From NCBI GenBank assembly GCA_030603505.1, contig JAUVXQ010000027.1:1-13224 (forward strand): DNA of 13,224 nt, in the 5' to 3' direction. The notes below the pieces were generated by a model. That model was not told the DNA's origin. It did not search any database and worked only from the letters and a program-made list of their open reading frames with translations. This stretch comes from Candidatus Heimdallarchaeota archaeon (GTDB lineage: Archaea > Asgardarchaeota > Heimdallarchaeia > Heimdallarchaeales > Heimdallarchaeaceae). The position numbers were made by a program, and so were the translations under genes. Each line of letters starts with the position of its first letter. Positions within the stretch are counted from its first letter, which is position 1. This document shows, one piece after another, positions 1-7,860 of the stretch.

Positions 1-2071
1 TTATCTCTTTATACTCTTCATATTCTTTCTTTCTTTCTTCTCTATAATCCTCAAGCAATCTTTTAAGATTACCTTTCTTTTTATTTGTTTGATTTTTTTC
101 TAAATATTTCTCAGCTTTTGTTACAATATTATCAAGGTCCTCTTCCTTAATAATAGCAATCTCATCTATCCTTATAATTTCTACACTGCTAGAATCAGCC
201 ATGGGGACATTTAATTCGACTAGTTTTTCCTTTGCATAATATGAAAATTGATCGATATTACCTATTACAGCTTTAATTTTGTAAGAAAGTAAAAGTTCAA
301 CTGTTTGCCCTCCTCCACCAGTTGTGTCCAAAATATAGACTGAATCCCCAGGACCTAAACCATAAGTTTTTTCAGTTTTCATAATTTCATCTTGAGAAAA
401 CTTTCGAATTACTTTCAGTGGAGTCCAGCCTTCCTTTCCTCTCAACCAAGCTACTCGTTTAAGCTCCTCTATTCTATCTGCAAAAAACTCCATTTCTCTT
501 TCTAATAATCTCATTTTTTCACTATAAGAAGAGATTAAATTATCTTTCTGCCTTATTATTTTCTCTCTATATACTTGTTTAAAATAATCTGTTTTCCCTT
601 CTTCAAGCTTCTCTTGAAGGTACTCGATTTTTATTTCTAGTTCCTTATTCTCGGAATAGAATTCAGTGTTTTTTCTTCTTTCAAAATCTAAGAGTTCTTC
701 AAGTAAATTTATTCTTTGAAGCAATGAATCAGCTTGTGCTTCAGTGGGTTCCTTCTTGATAATTTTGATATCAGGTGGAGCTTTTATAGGCAATCGTTCC
801 TCCACTAATTCTCTCTTTATATATTGTTCAGCCTCTGAAATCGAACTGCCTTTTACAATCATATCCTTGATTTCATCCCGCAAAGATTGGTTAAAATCAT
901 AAAAGAATTTTTTATCAATTTTATCAAATTCGCTTCTGTATTTTTTATAACCACTATAAGCAGCTGCTAAAGAATCTCGTTGATGTGCATTTTTAACAGT
1001 TATACCCTGTTGCAATGCAAGTGTTCTAGACATTTCATTTTTTTCAGCAACAGTCATAACACTCTTTGGAGCATAAATTCTAGCACTTAGAGTTGCTGCA
1101 ACCTTTTCAACATAGCTGGGATAAGGGTAAACATCACAACAAATAATTGTAGGTTTCCCATAACGAGTTATTTCTCTTATTATTTGACCTCTACTCACCT
1201 CTCTAAAACTTGATATTTTTACGATTCTACCATTTAGATCTAGAATAGACAGTCCGACAGTTAATCCGGGATCAATACCAACTATTAATCTTTTAAGTTT
1301 AGATTTTTCTGTAACTTCTTGAGAAAGAGGGATAAATTCGACTCTTTCTTTGTTTATAGGTACAACATTAATTCTGCATATCTCACCTTTTTGTTTCTTG
1401 ATAACTTTAGTAACTTCATTAAAAGGTGCATAAACATTAAAAATAACTTTTTGAGCTCCATATTTGCTCTTAGCAGTGTTTTTATCATAATCAAAATTCT
1501 GCTCTTTTAGAATTATTTCAACTTTTTTAGCTTCTTGATTTACAGATGCATCCATCGACCTACTATATCTAGCTTGAGACCAACCACCAGCTCCTTTTGA
1601 TCTAGTTCTAGAAACGATTATTCTTGTTTCATCTTCAAAGGGTTCTATTATATACCCTAATTTTCTACTAGCCAAAAATGCACAAGCTTTTGCAGCGTTT
1701 AGTGGAGTTAGTTTTCCAGATATTTTCATTCCGTGATCTCTTATTAATTTTGATAGAGGAGTAAAACCGTGGATAGGGGAACCTGTAACCTGAACTAATT
1801 TTGTTACTGGTAAAAGTCTGGTACAAAGAAAAGGAATTTGTGAGGGAGAAAGTACAAGCTCATATATATTGTCTGTTGCTAACAAGTGCGCTTTGGCACT
1901 TGTTGTTATACCTAGGAGCTTGTGAATATTAACTCTATCAAACTCCATCAGTACTTTATCTTGCTTGACATCATAAACACAAACAGCAAAGTAGTTTTTT
2001 CTTGAAGGCGATGTCTGTGGAAGAATGTCCACTCCAATAATTATCGATTCTTCTTTTACGATTAATATCAC
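1..2071 (-). CDS. DUF460 / COG2433 predicted RNase H-like (RuvC/YqgF-fold) nuclease, 3' end cut by the window edge
   Basis: I translated the minus strand by hand from GTG at 2071; 690 codons stay open to the left edge, so the extreme C-terminus lies outside. An in-frame TAG at 2074-2072 sits directly before the GTG, so the gene cannot start further upstream. The N-terminal domain (IIIGVDILP, about residues 10-18) precedes a clear RNase H-like core with GIDPGLT (D267), a central acidic residue in CCDVYP (D313) and HQRDSLAAA (D366). A long charged coiled coil follows at about 440-540, then a conserved C-terminal domain with GLGPGDSVYILD and TGGGG. The family is archaeal and its biochemical role is not established; a nuclease role is predicted from the fold. 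It lies three bases after the rio2 stop codon and is probably co-transcribed with it. No clear ribosome binding site is visible. Family identity is confident; substrate unknown. Confidence 0.9.
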   Translation of the reverse strand, partial: MILIVKEESIIIGVDILPQTSPSRKNYFAVCVYDVKQDKVLMEFDRVNIHKLLGITTSAKAHLLATDNIYELVLSPSQIPFLCTRLLPVTKLVQVTGSPIHGFTPLSKLIRDHGMKISGKLTPLNAAKACAFLASRKLGYIIEPFEDETRIIVSRTRSKGAGGWSQARYSRSMDASVNQEAKKVEIILKEQNFDYDKNTAKSKYGAQKVIFNVYAPFNEVTKVIKKQKGEICRINVVPINKERVEFIPLSQEVTEKSKLKRLIVGIDPGLTVGLSILDLNGRIVKISSFREVSRGQIIREITRYGKPTIICCDVYPYPSYVEKVAATLSARIYAPKSVMTVAEKNEMSRTLALQQGITVKNAHQRDSLAAAYSGYKKYRSEFDKIDKKFFYDFNQSLRDEIKDMIVKGSSISEAEQYIKRELVEERLPIKAPPDIKIIKKEPTEAQADSLLQRINLLEELLDFERRKNTEFYSENKELEIKIEYLQEKLEEGKTDYFKQVYREKIIRQKDNLISSYSEKMRLLEREMEFFADRIEELKRVAWLRGKEGWTPLKVIRKFSQDEIMKTEKTYGLGPGDSVYILDTTGGGGQTVELLLSYKIKAVIGNIDQFSYYAKEKLVELNVPMADSSSVEIIRIDEIAIIKEEDLDNIVTKAEKYLEKNQTNKKKGNLKRLLEDYREERKKEYEEYKEI

Positions 2072-2074
2072 CTA

Positions 2075-2965
2075 CTATTTTTTTGTAATGTAATCAATTA
2101 CTGATTCTAGTTCCATACTTATAGACCATTTCTTTCCAAAGAAGTCAAATAAATGCTCAAAATCTCGAGAAAGAAAATTCATTGCTTCTGGATGATCAGA
2201 AGGAATAGCTTGTGGAAAATCTATTATTGTAATTTTTTCTTCATTTTCATCATAAAGGATATTATATTCGGTTAAATCGCCATGAACTAGATGATAGTCT
2301 TTGTAAAGTTTCTTTGCAAATTCGATGGTTTTCTTTAGAACTTTCGTTGGATTTTTCAGATATTTAACGTTAACAAGTTCTATTCCAGGAATTGGTTCCA
2401 TCACGATAATGTGCCTGTTATAATTTATAATTTTTGGAATAGAAAGCTTTGATCTTTGTAACTTAGAAAGAATAGTATACTCTCTATGAGCAGAGATAGT
2501 AGCTAAAAAGAATATCGAATAGTGGAATTTTCCATCTAGAAAATCTCTTTTCTTTTTTATATGTTGAAAACTAGGTCTTCCAGTTCTATTAATTTTAATT
2601 ATAACCTCATTTTCTTCAAAGTCTATAGCATAGTAAATATCGCTCTCTTTTCCTACTGCTTTCTCTCTACCTACTCCGTAGACTGCTTTTTTATTATAGA
2701 GTGCATTCAAAGCAAGAGCATCATGACCTGCAAAAGTTAGAGTATAACCTACATAATGTCCTTTCCACCTTTGCAATAATTTGAACTTATGGAGTCTAGA
2801 TATCAGAATATCTACATCCTTTTCTCTAAATCCAGAATAAAGGGCTATCTTCTCAAAGGGAGCATATTCTCCTCGTTTAAGTAAGGTTTCAACCATTTGC
2901 AAGACTCGTATATCCTTAGTGGATAGATCTTTGAGTACTTTTGCTCCTTTAAGAGAGAGTGTCAT
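2075..2965 (-). CDS. rio2: Rio2-type atypical serine kinase/ATPase
   Basis: The 296-residue protein has the Rio2 layout: an N-terminal winged-helix domain (about 1-90), then the RIO kinase fold. Visible motifs are the nucleotide-binding loop GKESDIY (105-111), the ATP-contacting lysine in VIIKINRTGR (K124), the catalytic loop HGDLTEYN (228-235, D230 and N235) and the metal-binding IIDFPQ (D249), followed by SDHPEAMNFLSRD, which is characteristic of Rio2 rather than Rio1. In the family, Rio2 acts in late maturation of the small ribosomal subunit. Length is normal and all key residues are present. ATG at 2965 is the start; a weak TATA-like element lies about 26 bases upstream, which suggests a leaderless or nearly leaderless transcript. 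It is followed immediately by the DUF460 gene in the same orientation, suggesting a two-gene operon for ribosome/RNA functions. Confidence 0.95.
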   Translation of the reverse strand: MTLSLKGAKVLKDLSTKDIRVLQMVETLLKRGEYAPFEKIALYSGFREKDVDILISRLHKFKLLQRWKGHYVGYTLTFAGHDALALNALYNKKAVYGVGREKAVGKESDIYYAIDFEENEVIIKINRTGRPSFQHIKKKRDFLDGKFHYSIFFLATISAHREYTILSKLQRSKLSIPKIINYNRHIIVMEPIPGIELVNVKYLKNPTKVLKKTIEFAKKLYKDYHLVHGDLTEYNILYDENEEKITIIDFPQAIPSDHPEAMNFLSRDFEHLFDFFGKKWSISMELESVIDYITKK

Positions 2966-2986
2966 ACTTTTACCTTCTTCTACTTT

Positions 2987-2996
2987 CGTTTATTAG
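2987..2996 (-). promoter_or_regulatory. candidate TATA element of the rio2-DUF460 operon
   Basis: On the minus strand this reads CTAATAAACG. Its centre is about 26 bases before the rio2 ATG (2965), which would place the transcription start at the start codon. It is a weak match to the archaeal TATA consensus; the support is the spacing, which recurs at other genes here. Confidence 0.3.
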
Positions 2997-3034
2997 TCCA
3001 TTATTTGGTTTGTTTTCATTTATTGTATGTAGAA

Positions 3035-3049
3035 GGAGAACTTAAAATT
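3035..3049 (+). promoter_or_regulatory. candidate BRE/TATA element of the methyltransferase gene
   Basis: A purine-rich stretch (GGAGAA) is followed by CTTAAAATT, centred about 29 bases before the ATG at 3074. This resembles an archaeal BRE plus TATA box serving a leaderless transcript. A second AT-rich element (TTTATAATC, 3058-3066) is too close to the ATG to serve this start. Confidence 0.35.
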
Positions 3050-3073
3050 GTTTTCCATTTATAATCTATCAGA

Positions 3074-3634
3074 ATGAAAAATAAGAAACAAGAAGTTCAT
3101 AGAAGGTATGATGCAACAGCTGATATATACGACAACAGATACAAACAAATTCAGTTCACAAAATATAGAGAAATTTTATCGTTTATAAAATTGAGATCTG
3201 AAGATGTCTTGATTGATATTGGATGCGGAACTGCCCTGTTTCTAGATTTTCTTCAGCGATATGATATTAATATCATAAGTTGCGATTTTTCTTACAAAAT
3301 GCTTTTAGAAGGGAAAAAAAAGCATCCGAATAGTTGTTTTGTATGTGCTGACGCGGATTTGTTGCCTTTTAAAAAAAACTCTTGTGATGTTTTAACATTT
3401 TTTTCAGTTCTACAAAATAGCCCAAAACCTGCTATAACGCTAAATGAGGGGATTCTTTTTTTGAAGGAGAACGGTAAAATTATATTATCAGTTCTTACAA
3501 ATATATTCAACTTGGATAATCTTTCTAAATTGGCCAAAGATGCAAATGTAGAAGTGGAAAAAATATGGAAATTGAAAATCGAAGACTACTGTTTAATAGG
3601 GAAAAAGAAGGATGAAAAGTCTATTAGATGTTAA
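3074..3634 (+). CDS. class I SAM-dependent methyltransferase, substrate unknown
   Basis: The 186-residue protein shows the Methyltransf_11/UbiE-like core. An N-terminal helix resembles family members (YDATADIYDNRY, 12-23). SAM-binding motif I is LIDIGCGTA (46-54), the acidic residue after strand 2 is D71, motif II is ADADLLPF (92-99) with CDVLTFFSVL after it, and FLKENGKIILSV (129-140) matches the motif III region. The protein is short: after motif III there is only a brief tail, so the substrate-binding C-terminal portion is minimal. Substrate cannot be read from sequence; a small molecule or a protein is possible. Its last 11 bases overlap the 3' end of the oppositely oriented ArsR-type gene, which is the only contextual clue. 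No Shine-Dalgarno is seen and the start is probably leaderless. Confidence 0.85.
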   Translation: MKNKKQEVHRRYDATADIYDNRYKQIQFTKYREILSFIKLRSEDVLIDIGCGTALFLDFLQRYDINIISCDFSYKMLLEGKKKHPNSCFVCADADLLPFKKNSCDVLTFFSVLQNSPKPAITLNEGILFLKENGKIILSVLTNIFNLDNLSKLAKDANVEVEKIWKLKIEDYCLIGKKKDEKSIRC

Positions 3635-3902
3635 TAATAACTTTCCTTACTTTTGTTTTACAGACTTTTCTAACTCCATGAACACCAGGCTCGTATCTTG
3701 ATTCCAGAACTCCAGCTTTTTCAAGAAATTTAATCTGAGCTGATGTATTAGCTTCTGTTTGGTTCATCTTCTTAGCAATATTTGAAATATCCATTTCTTT
3801 GTTAACAAGCAATTTCACTATTTTATATCGTGTGGGGGATGAAAGAGCTTTTGCTAAGCTAATTATACCTTGTTCATCACTTAATTCTAATGTTTCTGTC
3901 AT
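3624..3902 (-). CDS. ArsR-type winged-helix transcriptional regulator
   Basis: The protein is about 92 residues from ATG 3902 and has the compact ArsR-family winged helix: LAKALSSPTRYKIVKLL (first helices), MDISNIAKKMNQTEANTSAQIKFLEKAGVLE (helix-turn-helix) and a wing ending GVHGVRKVCK. It lacks the CxCxxC metal site of arsenic/cadmium sensors, so the signal it senses is unknown. I prefer ATG 3902 over the upstream TTG at 3917 because GGGTG, a ribosome-binding-like motif overlapping that TTG, lies about eight bases before the ATG. This is one of the few genes here with a plausible ribosome binding site. It converges on the methyltransferase with an 11-base overlap, and its upstream region holds palindromes that could be its own operator. 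Confidence 0.85.
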   Translation of the reverse strand: MTETLELSDEQGIISLAKALSSPTRYKIVKLLVNKEMDISNIAKKMNQTEANTSAQIKFLEKAGVLESRYEPGVHGVRKVCKTKVRKVIINI

Positions 3903-3930
3903 ATAATAAACACCCAATCAATTCTTTACT

Positions 3931-3940
3931 TTTATATAGA
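3931..3940 (-). promoter_or_regulatory. candidate TATA element of the ArsR-type gene
   Basis: On the minus strand this reads TCTATATAAA, a good archaeal TATA match. Its centre lies about 33 bases before ATG 3902, which would give a short leader containing the GGGTG motif. Confidence 0.45.
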
Positions 3941-3951
3941 TATTTAAATAT
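3940..3951. repeat. 12-bp perfect palindrome, possible operator
   Basis: ATATTTAAATAT is perfectly self-complementary and abuts the candidate TATA element of the ArsR-type regulator. ArsR-family dimers bind palindromic sites near their own promoters, so autoregulation is possible. In AT-rich DNA such a palindrome can also occur by chance or be part of a promoter. Confidence 0.3.
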
Positions 3952-4084
3952 TCTGTTTATTTTAAAGCATTTATGTTGTTATATTAAAGAATTATATATA
4001 TTATCGATAGTTATTAAAAGTAAAATGTTTGTGTGTACTTTCAGTTTTGCTAATATGATGTTTATTTGATTTTTCATTACAATA

Positions 4085-4104
4085 GTTAAATCTAAATATT
4101 TAAC
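4085..4104. repeat. 7-bp inverted repeat upstream of the DRG GTPase gene
   Basis: GTTAAAT (4085-4091) and ATTTAAC (4098-4104) are perfect inverted copies separated by six bases. They lie about 50 bases before the DRG start codon and overlap a second TATA-like stretch. An operator or an extended promoter element are both possible; no binding protein can be named. Confidence 0.35.
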
Positions 4105-4122
4105 CGAATTAAGTGAATTAAT

Positions 4123-4131
4123 CTATAAAAC
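4123..4131 (+). promoter_or_regulatory. candidate TATA element of the DRG GTPase gene
   Basis: CTATAAAAC is centred about 26 bases before ATG 4153, consistent with a transcript starting at or next to the start codon. However, GGGG at 4144-4147 could act as a ribosome binding site on a longer transcript made from the TATA-like sequence near 4091-4101. Confidence 0.4.
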
Positions 4132-4152
4132 AACTATACTTTAGGGGATAGT

Positions 4153-5277
4153 ATGAGCACTACCATAGAGGAAAAGATCAAGAAATTAGAAGATGAAATC
4201 CGAGAAACGCCGAAAAACAAGTCTACAGAGCGGCATATAGGATTTCTAAAAGCTAAAATGGCTAAATTACGCCGAAAGCAGATAGATTTTCAACTTTCTT
4301 CTAAAGGGTCTACAGGTTATGGTTTTGACGTAAGAAGAACAGGTGATGGCACGGTTGTTCTTCTAGGTTTTCCATCAACAGGGAAGTCTACACTTATTTC
4401 CAAAATTACTAGCAAAGAATCTAAAATTGGAGCTTATGACTTTACTACAACTGCAGCTATTCCGGGTATTTTAGCTCATAAAGGAACGCAAATCCAGATT
4501 ATTGATCTCCCTGGTATAATTGAAGGAGCACATATCGGTAAAGGAAGAGGAAAGGAGATTCTTGCTGTTGCTAGAGTAGCAGATATGATTCTAGTTCTTC
4601 TCGAATCCAAACCTTTGGTTCTCAAAATAATCGATACCTACAATATCATAATTAACGAACTAGGTAAAGTTGCTATAAAACCAGGTAAAAAGAAACCATT
4701 TATTAAAATAACCAAGACAGAACGTGGTGGTGTATCAATTTCCACCCTTAAAGCTCTTTCTCATATGAGTGAAAAAACTTTTGCAAGCATCATGAGAGAA
4801 TACAAGGTTAGTAATGCACAAGTTACTGTAAGAAGCGATCCGACCATTGATGAATTAATTGACATTTTGGAAGGTAATCGAACATATCCTAAACTATTAG
4901 TTGTTATAAATAAAACAGATTTAATATCTAGAAAAGAATTGAAAAATTTAAAGAAAATCTTTCAAGATGCGGTTTATATTAGTGCGTTAAGTGGAAAAAA
5001 CCTTTCAAATCTAAAGGATATTATTGTTGATAAACTAGAATTAATACAAATTTACCTTAAAAAACAAGGTGAAAAGACTGATTTTGAGGAACCACTTATA
5101 ATAACTAGATATTCGACAATAAAAGATGTATGTGCTAAAATACATCGGAAATTTGAAAAAGAGTTTAGATACGCGGTTATATCCGGTAAGAGTGCAAAGC
5201 ATCCCAACCAAAGGGTAGGGTTAGATCATGTAATCAAAGAAGGGGATGTTATAACTATAATTACTAAAAAATTCTAA
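4153..5277 (+). CDS. DRG/Rbg family GTPase (OBG-type) with C-terminal TGS domain
   Basis: The 374-residue protein has the full DRG architecture: an N-terminal helical region rich in Lys and Glu (1-50), the characteristic lead-in STGYGFDVRRTGDGTV, and a GTPase domain with G1 GFPSTGKS (72-79), G2 TTT (98-100), G3 DLPG (118-121), G4 NKTD (253-256) and G5 SAL (278-280). The segment between G3 and G4 contains the DRG-specific insertion. A TGS domain fills about 313-374 (RYSTIKDVCAKIH through VGLDHVIKEGDVITII). Archaeal and eukaryotic DRG proteins bind ribosomes and act in translation; the eukaryotic ones need DFRP partners that are not visible here. Length and motifs are intact. It converges on the amidohydrolase gene with ten bases between stop codons. 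Confidence 0.95.
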   Translation: MSTTIEEKIKKLEDEIRETPKNKSTERHIGFLKAKMAKLRRKQIDFQLSSKGSTGYGFDVRRTGDGTVVLLGFPSTGKSTLISKITSKESKIGAYDFTTTAAIPGILAHKGTQIQIIDLPGIIEGAHIGKGRGKEILAVARVADMILVLLESKPLVLKIIDTYNIIINELGKVAIKPGKKKPFIKITKTERGGVSISTLKALSHMSEKTFASIMREYKVSNAQVTVRSDPTIDELIDILEGNRTYPKLLVVINKTDLISRKELKNLKKIFQDAVYISALSGKNLSNLKDIIVDKLELIQIYLKKQGEKTDFEEPLIITRYSTIKDVCAKIHRKFEKEFRYAVISGKSAKHPNQRVGLDHVIKEGDVITIITKKF

Positions 5278-5287
5278 GAAAAAGAAA

Positions 5288-6850
5288 TTATTCTCTCTTG
5301 TAGATAATTCTTCCTCCAATGATTGTATAATCTATATCAACATCACAGAATTTTTCAAGGTCTATTTCATCCAAATTTATGTCTAAAATAGTTATATCTG
5401 CAAGTTTGCCTTTTTCTAACGTACCTTTATCTTTTTCATCTTTTGATACTATTGCAGGATATACAGTAAAACATCTAATTGCTTCTTCTAGAGACAGTCT
5501 CAATTCTGGATTTGAATGAAATAAAGCTCCTTTAATACCGTAAAGAGGTCCTAGTGGCATCCCATCACTTCCAAATATTAAAAGAAGATTCTCATCTAAA
5601 ATCCATTTAAATGGATTGTTAAGAAAAGTTCTATCAAGTCCTATTCTCTTCTCATACATTCCATTTACTCCAACTAATCCCCATCTGTAAACGAAGTTAG
5701 GTTGCATAGAAAAGACTATTCCATAAGGTTTGGATCGTCTTACTTCCTCTTTCCTCAAAATCTCAGCATGTTCTATTCGATGCATCATTACTTTACATTC
5801 TTCAGGATCAAGGTTGTCTTCTATAGCTTTCACCACATTAGCAATTGCTTTATCACCTATTGCATGAACAGCGAGTTGTAAATTTGCTTTATGGACTTTA
5901 GTAACCATCTCATTGAGCATGCTTTCATCATATAGAGCAAATCCTTTCTCTCCCGGTTTGTCATCATAATCTTCAAACATTAATGCTGTACGAGAAGATA
6001 AAGCGCCATCAGTCATCAGCTTAACAGCCCCTATTTTGAACCATTTATCGTCAAAATTCTTATCAATATCTAGTTTAATAGCTTCTTCTAGCATATCTTG
6101 GTAGATGATCCCATAAACTCTAATGAGAAGTTCATTATTCTTTATCAATTCCTTATAAGCAGGTAATAACTCAAAAGTAATATTATCATGAACAGAAGTT
6201 ATTCCCAATTTAACAGCTTCTTTCATTCCTAGTTTAATTCCTTGAATAAACTCTACAAGACTAGGTTGAATCTCTTTGTATTCTGATAATTCAACATCTC
6301 TCAACGTTCCTGTTATCTCTCCATATTCATCTAAATCTACACCTTTCAAGTCTTTAGATAAACCTAGTTTTTCGAAACCACAGGTATTAATAGTGTCAAA
6401 ATGTCCTGAAACATGCTTAAGAATAACAGGATTCCGTGTACTAATGGGATCTAAATCAGCTGCTGTTATGTATCTCTGTTCCTTCCATTTACTTTGATCC
6501 CAATTACGTCCTATTATCCATTCACCTGTTTTTTTTTTGGCTGTTTCTTTTTCAATTAATTCTAAAGCTTCACTTAGGCTTTTGGTTTTACCTAAATCAA
6601 GACGCATTTTATTCAATCCTGTCCAAGCAATATGGGTATGAGAATCAATAAAACCAGGTAAGACTGTATTATTCTTAACATCGATTATTTTAGTTGGGGG
6701 TCCTATTAAAGATTCTATATCTTTTTTATTCCCAATTTTGAGAATTGTATCTGAAAAAATAGCTAAACACTCAGCTCTTGATTGTGCATCATTCATTGTC
6801 CAAATATTACCATTGATTATTACTAAATCAGCATATAATCTCTTTTCCAT
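5288..6850 (-). CDS. YtcJ-like amidohydrolase family metal-dependent hydrolase (Amidohydro_3)
   Basis: The 520-residue protein has the small beta-sandwich at the N-terminus (ADLVIINGNIWTMND) followed by a TIM-barrel metallohydrolase. Metal and catalytic motifs are PGFIDSHTH (H71 and H73), KLMTDGALSSRTAL (K278), VHAIGDKA (H329), MHRIEHAEI (H361) and FGSDGMPLGP (D429), and the C-terminal KGKLADITILD closes the sandwich. These match the YtcJ/N-substituted formamide deformylase-like group, whose substrates are diverse and mostly unknown. I see no signal peptide, so it is likely cytoplasmic. The length is normal. It is divergent from the DUF362 gene, with which it shares a promoter region of about 95 bases; a shared pathway is possible but not shown. 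Confidence 0.9.
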   Translation of the reverse strand: MEKRLYADLVIINGNIWTMNDAQSRAECLAIFSDTILKIGNKKDIESLIGPPTKIIDVKNNTVLPGFIDSHTHIAWTGLNKMRLDLGKTKSLSEALELIEKETAKKKTGEWIIGRNWDQSKWKEQRYITAADLDPISTRNPVILKHVSGHFDTINTCGFEKLGLSKDLKGVDLDEYGEITGTLRDVELSEYKEIQPSLVEFIQGIKLGMKEAVKLGITSVHDNITFELLPAYKELIKNNELLIRVYGIIYQDMLEEAIKLDIDKNFDDKWFKIGAVKLMTDGALSSRTALMFEDYDDKPGEKGFALYDESMLNEMVTKVHKANLQLAVHAIGDKAIANVVKAIEDNLDPEECKVMMHRIEHAEILRKEEVRRSKPYGIVFSMQPNFVYRWGLVGVNGMYEKRIGLDRTFLNNPFKWILDENLLLIFGSDGMPLGPLYGIKGALFHSNPELRLSLEEAIRCFTVYPAIVSKDEKDKGTLEKGKLADITILDINLDEIDLEKFCDVDIDYTIIGGRIIYKRE

Positions 6851-6870
6851 ATAATAAAGAAAAATTACAC

Positions 6871-6878
6871 ATATATAA
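6871..6878 (-). promoter_or_regulatory. candidate TATA element of the amidohydrolase gene
   Basis: The minus strand reads TTATATAT, centred about 25 bases before ATG 6850. This is a strong TATA match and implies a leaderless transcript. Confidence 0.5.
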
Positions 6879-6905
6879 TTTTGAGGGAATTTTACTTAAC
6901 AAAAA

Positions 6906-6914
6906 AAATAAATA
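6906..6914 (+). promoter_or_regulatory. candidate TATA element of the DUF362 gene
   Basis: AAATAAATA is centred about 27 bases before GTG 6937 and 36 before ATG 6946. It supports either a leaderless GTG start or a nine-base leader before the ATG. The better-looking CTTATAAATA at 6927-6936 is too close to both starts. Confidence 0.35.
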
Positions 6915-6945
6915 GCTGCTTTGTGTCTTATAAATAGTGTCTAAT

Positions 6946-7842
6946 ATGACAAAAGTAGCCATAATATCTACTAATGATAGAGAAAAAGGAGTTACTGAAG
7001 CAATCGAACTATTATGTATAAACCCAGTAAAAGGTAAAAATGTAATTTTGAAACCCAACTTCAATACAGCAGATCCACCTCCTGCATCAACAGATATCAA
7101 TCTCTTAAAATCATTGATAGTCAAACTAAAAGAAATGGGTGCAAATTCTATAACAGTAGCAGAGAGAAGTGGTCCCGCAGATACAGCTGAAGTTTTCGAG
7201 AAGAAAGGACTTAACAAACTTTCAGAAGGACTAGGATTTAAAATTGTAAATCTTGCTGAAGTCCCTGTTGGAGAATATATTCATTTTAGACTCGAAAATA
7301 GTCACTGGGAAGAGGGGTTTCTTTTTGCGAAAATATATCATGAAGCTGAATGTATCGTTGAAACAGGATGTATTAAAACGCATCAATATGGGGGGCATTT
7401 TACACTTTCCTTAAAAAATGCTACAGGATTAGTTCCACGAAGAAATCTCGATGGCAAATCATACATGGGTGAACTCCACGGTTCTCCTAATCAGAGAAAA
7501 ATGATAGCTGAAATTAATACAGCTTTCTCTCCGGATTTAATAGTCATGGATGGTGTGTCTATTTTTGTAGATGGAGGGCCAGATAAAGGAACTAGAAAAG
7601 AAGCTAATGTAATAATCGCTGGTACAGACCGTATTGCAGTTGACGCGGTTTCAGTTGCCATCTTGAGGATGTTTGGAACAACACCTGAAGTATCTGAAGG
7701 TTCAATTTTCGATCAAGAACAGATTGCGAGAGCAGTGGAATTAGATCTAGGTGTTAAATCTCCAACAGAAATTGAATTGTTATATAATTCTAAAGAATCA
7801 GAAAATGTAGCTGAAAAAGTAAGAAGAGAACTCGAAAAATGA
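6946..7842 (+). CDS. DUF362 domain protein
   Basis: The protein is about 298 residues from ATG 6946 (301 if GTG 6937 is used). It matches the DUF362 family across its length: KVAIIST at the start, KGKNVILKPNFNTADPPP, a central ECIVETGCIKTHQYGGHFTLSLKNATGLVPR block, and DGVSIFVDGGPDKGTRKEANVII followed by AGTDRIAVDAVSVAILRMFG. There is no added ferredoxin-type cysteine cluster, unlike many bacterial DUF362 proteins, so this is the single-domain form. Biochemical function of the family is not settled; I infer none. It lies opposite the amidohydrolase and converges on TyrRS with an 18-base gap. The two candidate starts differ by three codons and cannot be separated from sequence alone. Confidence 0.85.
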   Translation: MTKVAIISTNDREKGVTEAIELLCINPVKGKNVILKPNFNTADPPPASTDINLLKSLIVKLKEMGANSITVAERSGPADTAEVFEKKGLNKLSEGLGFKIVNLAEVPVGEYIHFRLENSHWEEGFLFAKIYHEAECIVETGCIKTHQYGGHFTLSLKNATGLVPRRNLDGKSYMGELHGSPNQRKMIAEINTAFSPDLIVMDGVSIFVDGGPDKGTRKEANVIIAGTDRIAVDAVSVAILRMFGTTPEVSEGSIFDQEQIARAVELDLGVKSPTEIELLYNSKESENVAEKVRRELEK

Positions 7843-7860
7843 ATAAGAGGACATTTGTAG

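Noticed and set aside
1319..1510. Plus-strand open frame of 63 codons
   Set aside because: It lies fully inside the RNase H-like core of the DUF460 gene on the other strand and has no recognisable domain.
3074..3634. Arsenite methyltransferase, suggested by the ArsR-type neighbour
   Set aside because: The protein is too short, lacks a recognisable ArsM cysteine arrangement, and the regulator has no arsenic-binding motif.
3903..3917. TTG start for the ArsR-type regulator
   Set aside because: The TTG overlaps GGGTG, which is well spaced to serve the ATG at 3902.
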